A DNA stretch of 64,000 nt from Vibrio barjaei. Lineage in GTDB: Bacteria > Pseudomonadota > Gammaproteobacteria > Enterobacterales > Vibrionaceae. The first letter of the stretch is position 1; each line of letters opens with the position of its first letter. A program made the translations under genes and the position numbers. The DNA is taken from NCBI RefSeq assembly GCF_001639065.2, contig NZ_LQXO02000053.1, forward strand, positions 434,001-498,000, given 5' to 3'. Positions 61,666 to 64,000 of this stretch are shown here, in pieces. The notes under the pieces are model-generated. The model saw only the letters and a program-made list of their open reading frames with translations. It was not told where the DNA came from and did no database searches.

Positions 61666-62988
61666 CTATTGTACTTCTCTGCGGCGCTGCATTCTTTCAG
61701 CGCGCTCCGCTTCTTGCTCTACCAAGATTTTTTCATGTGCCTTGAAAAATGGTAGATAGATAAAATACGAGTTAAGCATAGCGAAGCCGACCATAAGAGC
61801 ATTCACCACGCTACCATTTGCTGCCCACGCTGCTCCTATTGGCGCTGGTACTGACCAAGGAATCATCAATACCACTCGGTCCAATATCTCTGCTGAGGTG
61901 AGAAACCACGCCAAGGTGGCATTGATCATAGGCACCATTACAAACGGCACTAGGAACAAGGGATTCATAATGATTGGGAAGCCAAAAAGAATCGGTTCGT
62001 TGATATTAAATATCGCTGGAATAGCGCCCACTTTACCAACCGACTTCAATTGATTTGACCGACTCTTAATCGCCAAATAAACCAATGGCAAGGTTGAACC
62101 AACGCCGCCCACTAACAAAAAAAAGTCCCAAAAAGCAGGCAGATAGATATGCGGTAGCACCGCCTCACCAGCTTCTAATGCCGTTTGGTTTTCGAGGAGG
62201 TTCGACATCCAAAATGGATTCATAATCCCGGTTATGATTAATGCTCCATGGATACCCATAAACCACAGCAACTGACAAATTAAAATTGATACCAGTACAG
62301 CAACTAAACTGTCTGACGCAAGCACTAAGGGCCTAAAAAGCTCTTCAATCAACTGAGGAAAATGCACACCAAACTGAGCTTCCAACGCAACGTTAAAGGT
62401 TGAAATGGTACTGAGCACCACGAATATTGGGATCATCAGTTTGAAGCTTTGAATCGTAAGGATGGGCACATCTTCAGGCATCTTGATATACCACCCTTTT
62501 CGAATAAACAACCTAACCACTTCAATAGAGTAAATACTCGCGATTAGCGCAGTAAATAATCCAGACCCGCCGAGATATCTGACGTCCTCCTGTCCATTCA
62601 GATAGAAACCAGCCAACATCAGAAAGGCCATACAACCCGTCAATCCCGAGAGTCGTTCAGGTAGTTGATAACTTTTTGCCAAACTTGCTGAGACACCAAA
62701 CGACACAATGAGCCCAACAACTCCAAGAGTTAATTGATAGGTAGGCAATAGAATAGGTCTTAAGGTGTAAGACATGTTCAGCCAAGCGACTGACATCCAT
62801 GACTCTGGGTTGGCAAACGGAGGGAAAATAATCGGGACAAACATGCATCCGACAAAAATAAACGGCATCGCCAACTGGAAACCATCACGCATTGCCATCA
62901 AATGCTGACTACGCATAAGCAATTTAGCAATGGGGTTCATGAACTGCTCTACCTGATTGGCAAACAGTCTCATTACAGAGTGGTTCAT
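61666..62988 (-). CDS. PTS EIIC component, lactose/cellobiose family
   Basis: 440 residues with about ten helices and EIIC-type blocks (SIAMRDGF-like segment QHLMAMRDGFQLAMPFIFVG, GIHGALIITGIMNPFW, NINEPILFGFPIIMNP). It carries a beta-glucoside or chito-oligosaccharide into the cell with phosphorylation by a separate EIIB. I start at 62988 (MNHSVMRLF); 62973 is an alternative, and the frame open to 63108 has no family support. It is divergent from the EIIB-EIIC pair and has no EIIB of its own next to it. Confidence 0.88.
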   Translation of the reverse strand: MNHSVMRLFANQVEQFMNPIAKLLMRSQHLMAMRDGFQLAMPFIFVGCMFVPIIFPPFANPESWMSVAWLNMSYTLRPILLPTYQLTLGVVGLIVSFGVSASLAKSYQLPERLSGLTGCMAFLMLAGFYLNGQEDVRYLGGSGLFTALIASIYSIEVVRLFIRKGWYIKMPEDVPILTIQSFKLMIPIFVVLSTISTFNVALEAQFGVHFPQLIEELFRPLVLASDSLVAVLVSILICQLLWFMGIHGALIITGIMNPFWMSNLLENQTALEAGEAVLPHIYLPAFWDFFLLVGGVGSTLPLVYLAIKSRSNQLKSVGKVGAIPAIFNINEPILFGFPIIMNPLFLVPFVMVPMINATLAWFLTSAEILDRVVLMIPWSVPAPIGAAWAANGSVVNALMVGFAMLNSYFIYLPFFKAHEKILVEQEAERAERMQRRREVQ

Positions 62989-63272
62989 CTTAGTTACCGA
63001 GTGTCGAGATCCTGGCAAGAATAACCTAATACTCAATAGTGCGGAAACTTCGCATCCAAATCTGATGACTTCAGCACACTTTTCGACTCTTGGTCGCCGT
63101 AAATACATTGAAAATCAGCTCTAACCCTCCCCGTCATTTCAGATGTTCATAACGTTTTAAGGTCAGCATAGTTTTGTTTCACATGCTGTTTCCAGACCAC
63201 CGATAGTTCGTTAACTGAGTCACGAAAAATCCACCTTACGGAGATTTTCTAGTGATCGTTTTCACACTTAAA

Positions 63273-63310
63273 TGGAAATCATTTGGAAACCGGTTTCCAA
63301 ATGATTTCCA
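63273..63310. promoter_or_regulatory. Perfect 38-bp palindrome with LacI-type core upstream of the PTS genes
   Basis: Every base from 63273 to 63310 fits two-fold symmetry. The core TGGAAACCGGTTTCCA (63284-63299) has the AAACCGGTTT form of LacI/GalR-family operators, and outer TGGAAA/TTTCCA arms repeat it. It lies 44 bases before the EIIB start and 284 bases from the divergent EIIC start, consistent with repression of the EIIB-EIIC operon. Confidence 0.75.
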
Positions 63311-63354
63311 GAACGGCATAGTAAAAAGGAATTCAAGATTCTGGAGAACTAAAA

Positions 63355-63660
63355 ATGAAAAAAATTATGCTTTGCTGCTCTGCTGGTATGTCTACTTCTC
63401 TTCTTGTGAAAAAGATGGAAGCGTCAGCTCAAGAACGTGGTATCGCGGCTGAAATTAAAGCGTTCGGCGCAAGTGAATTTGATGTGCAAGTCGGCAACTA
63501 CGAAGTGGTTCTACTTGGCCCTCAAGTTAAATACATGCAAGCAGATTTCCAAAAGAAAGCGGATGCACACGGCATCAAAGTTGAGCCAATCAACATGATG
63601 GATTACGGCATGCAGAAAGGCGACAAGGTTCTTGATTTCGCTCTAGAACTAATCGGCTAG
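63355..63660 (+). CDS. PTS EIIB component, lactose/cellobiose family
   Basis: 101 residues, normal for EIIB of the Lac/Chb group. The phosphorylated Cys is in MLCCSAGMSTSLLV. It passes phosphate from EIIA to the sugar bound by EIIC. It has a GGAG site and a biased codon use. No EIIA gene is in view. It heads an operon with the EIIC at 63743. Confidence 0.93.
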   Translation: MKKIMLCCSAGMSTSLLVKKMEASAQERGIAAEIKAFGASEFDVQVGNYEVVLLGPQVKYMQADFQKKADAHGIKVEPINMMDYGMQKGDKVLDFALELIG

Positions 63661-63667
63661 TTTTCTG

Positions 63668-63706
63668 GCTCGGTGTCCCCCCTGTAGTCACATTTCGACA
63701 CCGAGC
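63668..63706 (+). terminator. Hairpin between EIIB and EIIC genes (possible partial terminator)
   Basis: A ten-base perfect stem (GCTCGGTGTC/GACACCGAGC) with a 19-base loop, followed by TTTCTTATTCTTT. Inside a likely operon this could attenuate transcription, so that EIIB is made in excess of EIIC. Confidence 0.6.
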
Positions 63707-63742
63707 TTTCTTATTCTTTAATATCCAAACGAGATCTACGAC

Positions 63743-64000
63743 ATGGGCGCTATGTACGACAAAATGGTCAACGTTATCGAGCAAAAGGTGACTCCTATTG
63801 CTGGTAAAATTGGCCAACAAAAATACATCACTTCTATCCGCGACGGTTTTATCGCGGCACTACCTTTTATGATTGTTGGTTCATTCATGTTGGTGTTTAT
63901 ATTCCCTCCGTTTTCAGCGGAAACAACATGGGGATTCGCACGAGCATGGCTAGATTTTTCTGATACTTACCGTGAACAACTCATGCTGCCGTTCAACCTA
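63743..64000 (+). CDS. PTS EIIC component, lactose/cellobiose family (3' end outside window)
   Basis: The first 86 residues are visible: MGAMYDKMVNVIEQKVTP, then YITSIRDGFIAALPFMIVGS, typical of CelB/ChbC-type EIIC, and a paralog of the protein at 61666-62988. The start at 63743 leaves 82 bases after EIIB; an ATG at 63752 is also possible. Membrane transport of a beta-linked disaccharide is expected. Confidence 0.9.
   Translation, partial: MGAMYDKMVNVIEQKVTPIAGKIGQQKYITSIRDGFIAALPFMIVGSFMLVFIFPPFSAETTWGFARAWLDFSDTYREQLMLPFNL

Noticed and set aside
1..64000. CRISPR arrays, insertion sequences, prophage, integron attC sites, rRNA and tRNA genes.
   Set aside because: No repeated spaced units, transposase, integrase or structural RNA pattern was seen on either strand.

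Overview
The window looks like part of the second chromosome of a Vibrio. It carries a convergent cqsA-cqsS pair (Vibrio CAI-1 quorum sensing), an nspS-mbaA-like polyamine/c-di-GMP pair, a tal-tkt pair next to a SorC regulator, a MoxR/Bat operon and many LysR and c-di-GMP genes. Base composition is moderate and gene packing is dense. I see no rRNA, tRNA, CRISPR array, insertion sequence or prophage, so this looks like resident rather than recently acquired DNA.

Layout. 1-6.1 kb: a truncated PAS-GGDEF-EAL protein, sugar O-acetyltransferase, DJ-1/PfpI protein, a divergent GST/TetR pair with twin operators, a 79-residue protein and the GltS glutamate symporter. 6.2-23.5 kb: the most unusual part. 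It holds a heme-free HEAT/TPR protein, an anaerobic sulfatase-maturase-like radical SAM enzyme, an FGE-fold lipoprotein, a PafA-type alkaline phosphatase, a hemerythrin-GGDEF oxygen/redox sensor, two LysR regulators, a six-gene MoxR-DUF58-DUF4381-BatA-BatB-BatD operon and an octaheme cytochrome. The cytochrome's C-terminal half is a paralog of the HEAT/TPR protein at the other end of the block. 23.7-25.7 kb: AraC and CobW genes, followed by a candidate structured leader or small RNA.

26-36 kb: clcA, a TDT-family transporter, cqsA and cqsS, folE, then moeA-moeB-small membrane protein-sulfurtransferase. 36-42 kb: VOC protein, LysR, SorC regulator, tal and tkt. 42.5-47.6 kb: two convergent two-gene signalling modules, each pairing a periplasmic protein with a membrane protein that has a degenerate GGDEF domain; one of these also has an intact EAL domain. 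47.6-61.6 kb: a lipoprotein, LysE exporter, LysR, SBP-GGDEF sensor, aspartate racemase, chemoreceptor, sodium symporter, DEDDh exonuclease, EamA transporter, two tandem EAL-less CSS-type sensors, and a MerR-EamA pair. 61.6-64 kb: two divergent cellobiose/chitobiose-type PTS units sharing an intergenic region that contains a perfect 38-bp palindrome.

The best candidate for an undescribed system is the 6.2-23.5 kb block. I read it as an envelope phosphatase/cytochrome complex with its own radical-SAM and MoxR/VWA maturation factors. That functional linkage is inference from gene order, paralogy and active-site reading; the individual family calls are firmer.
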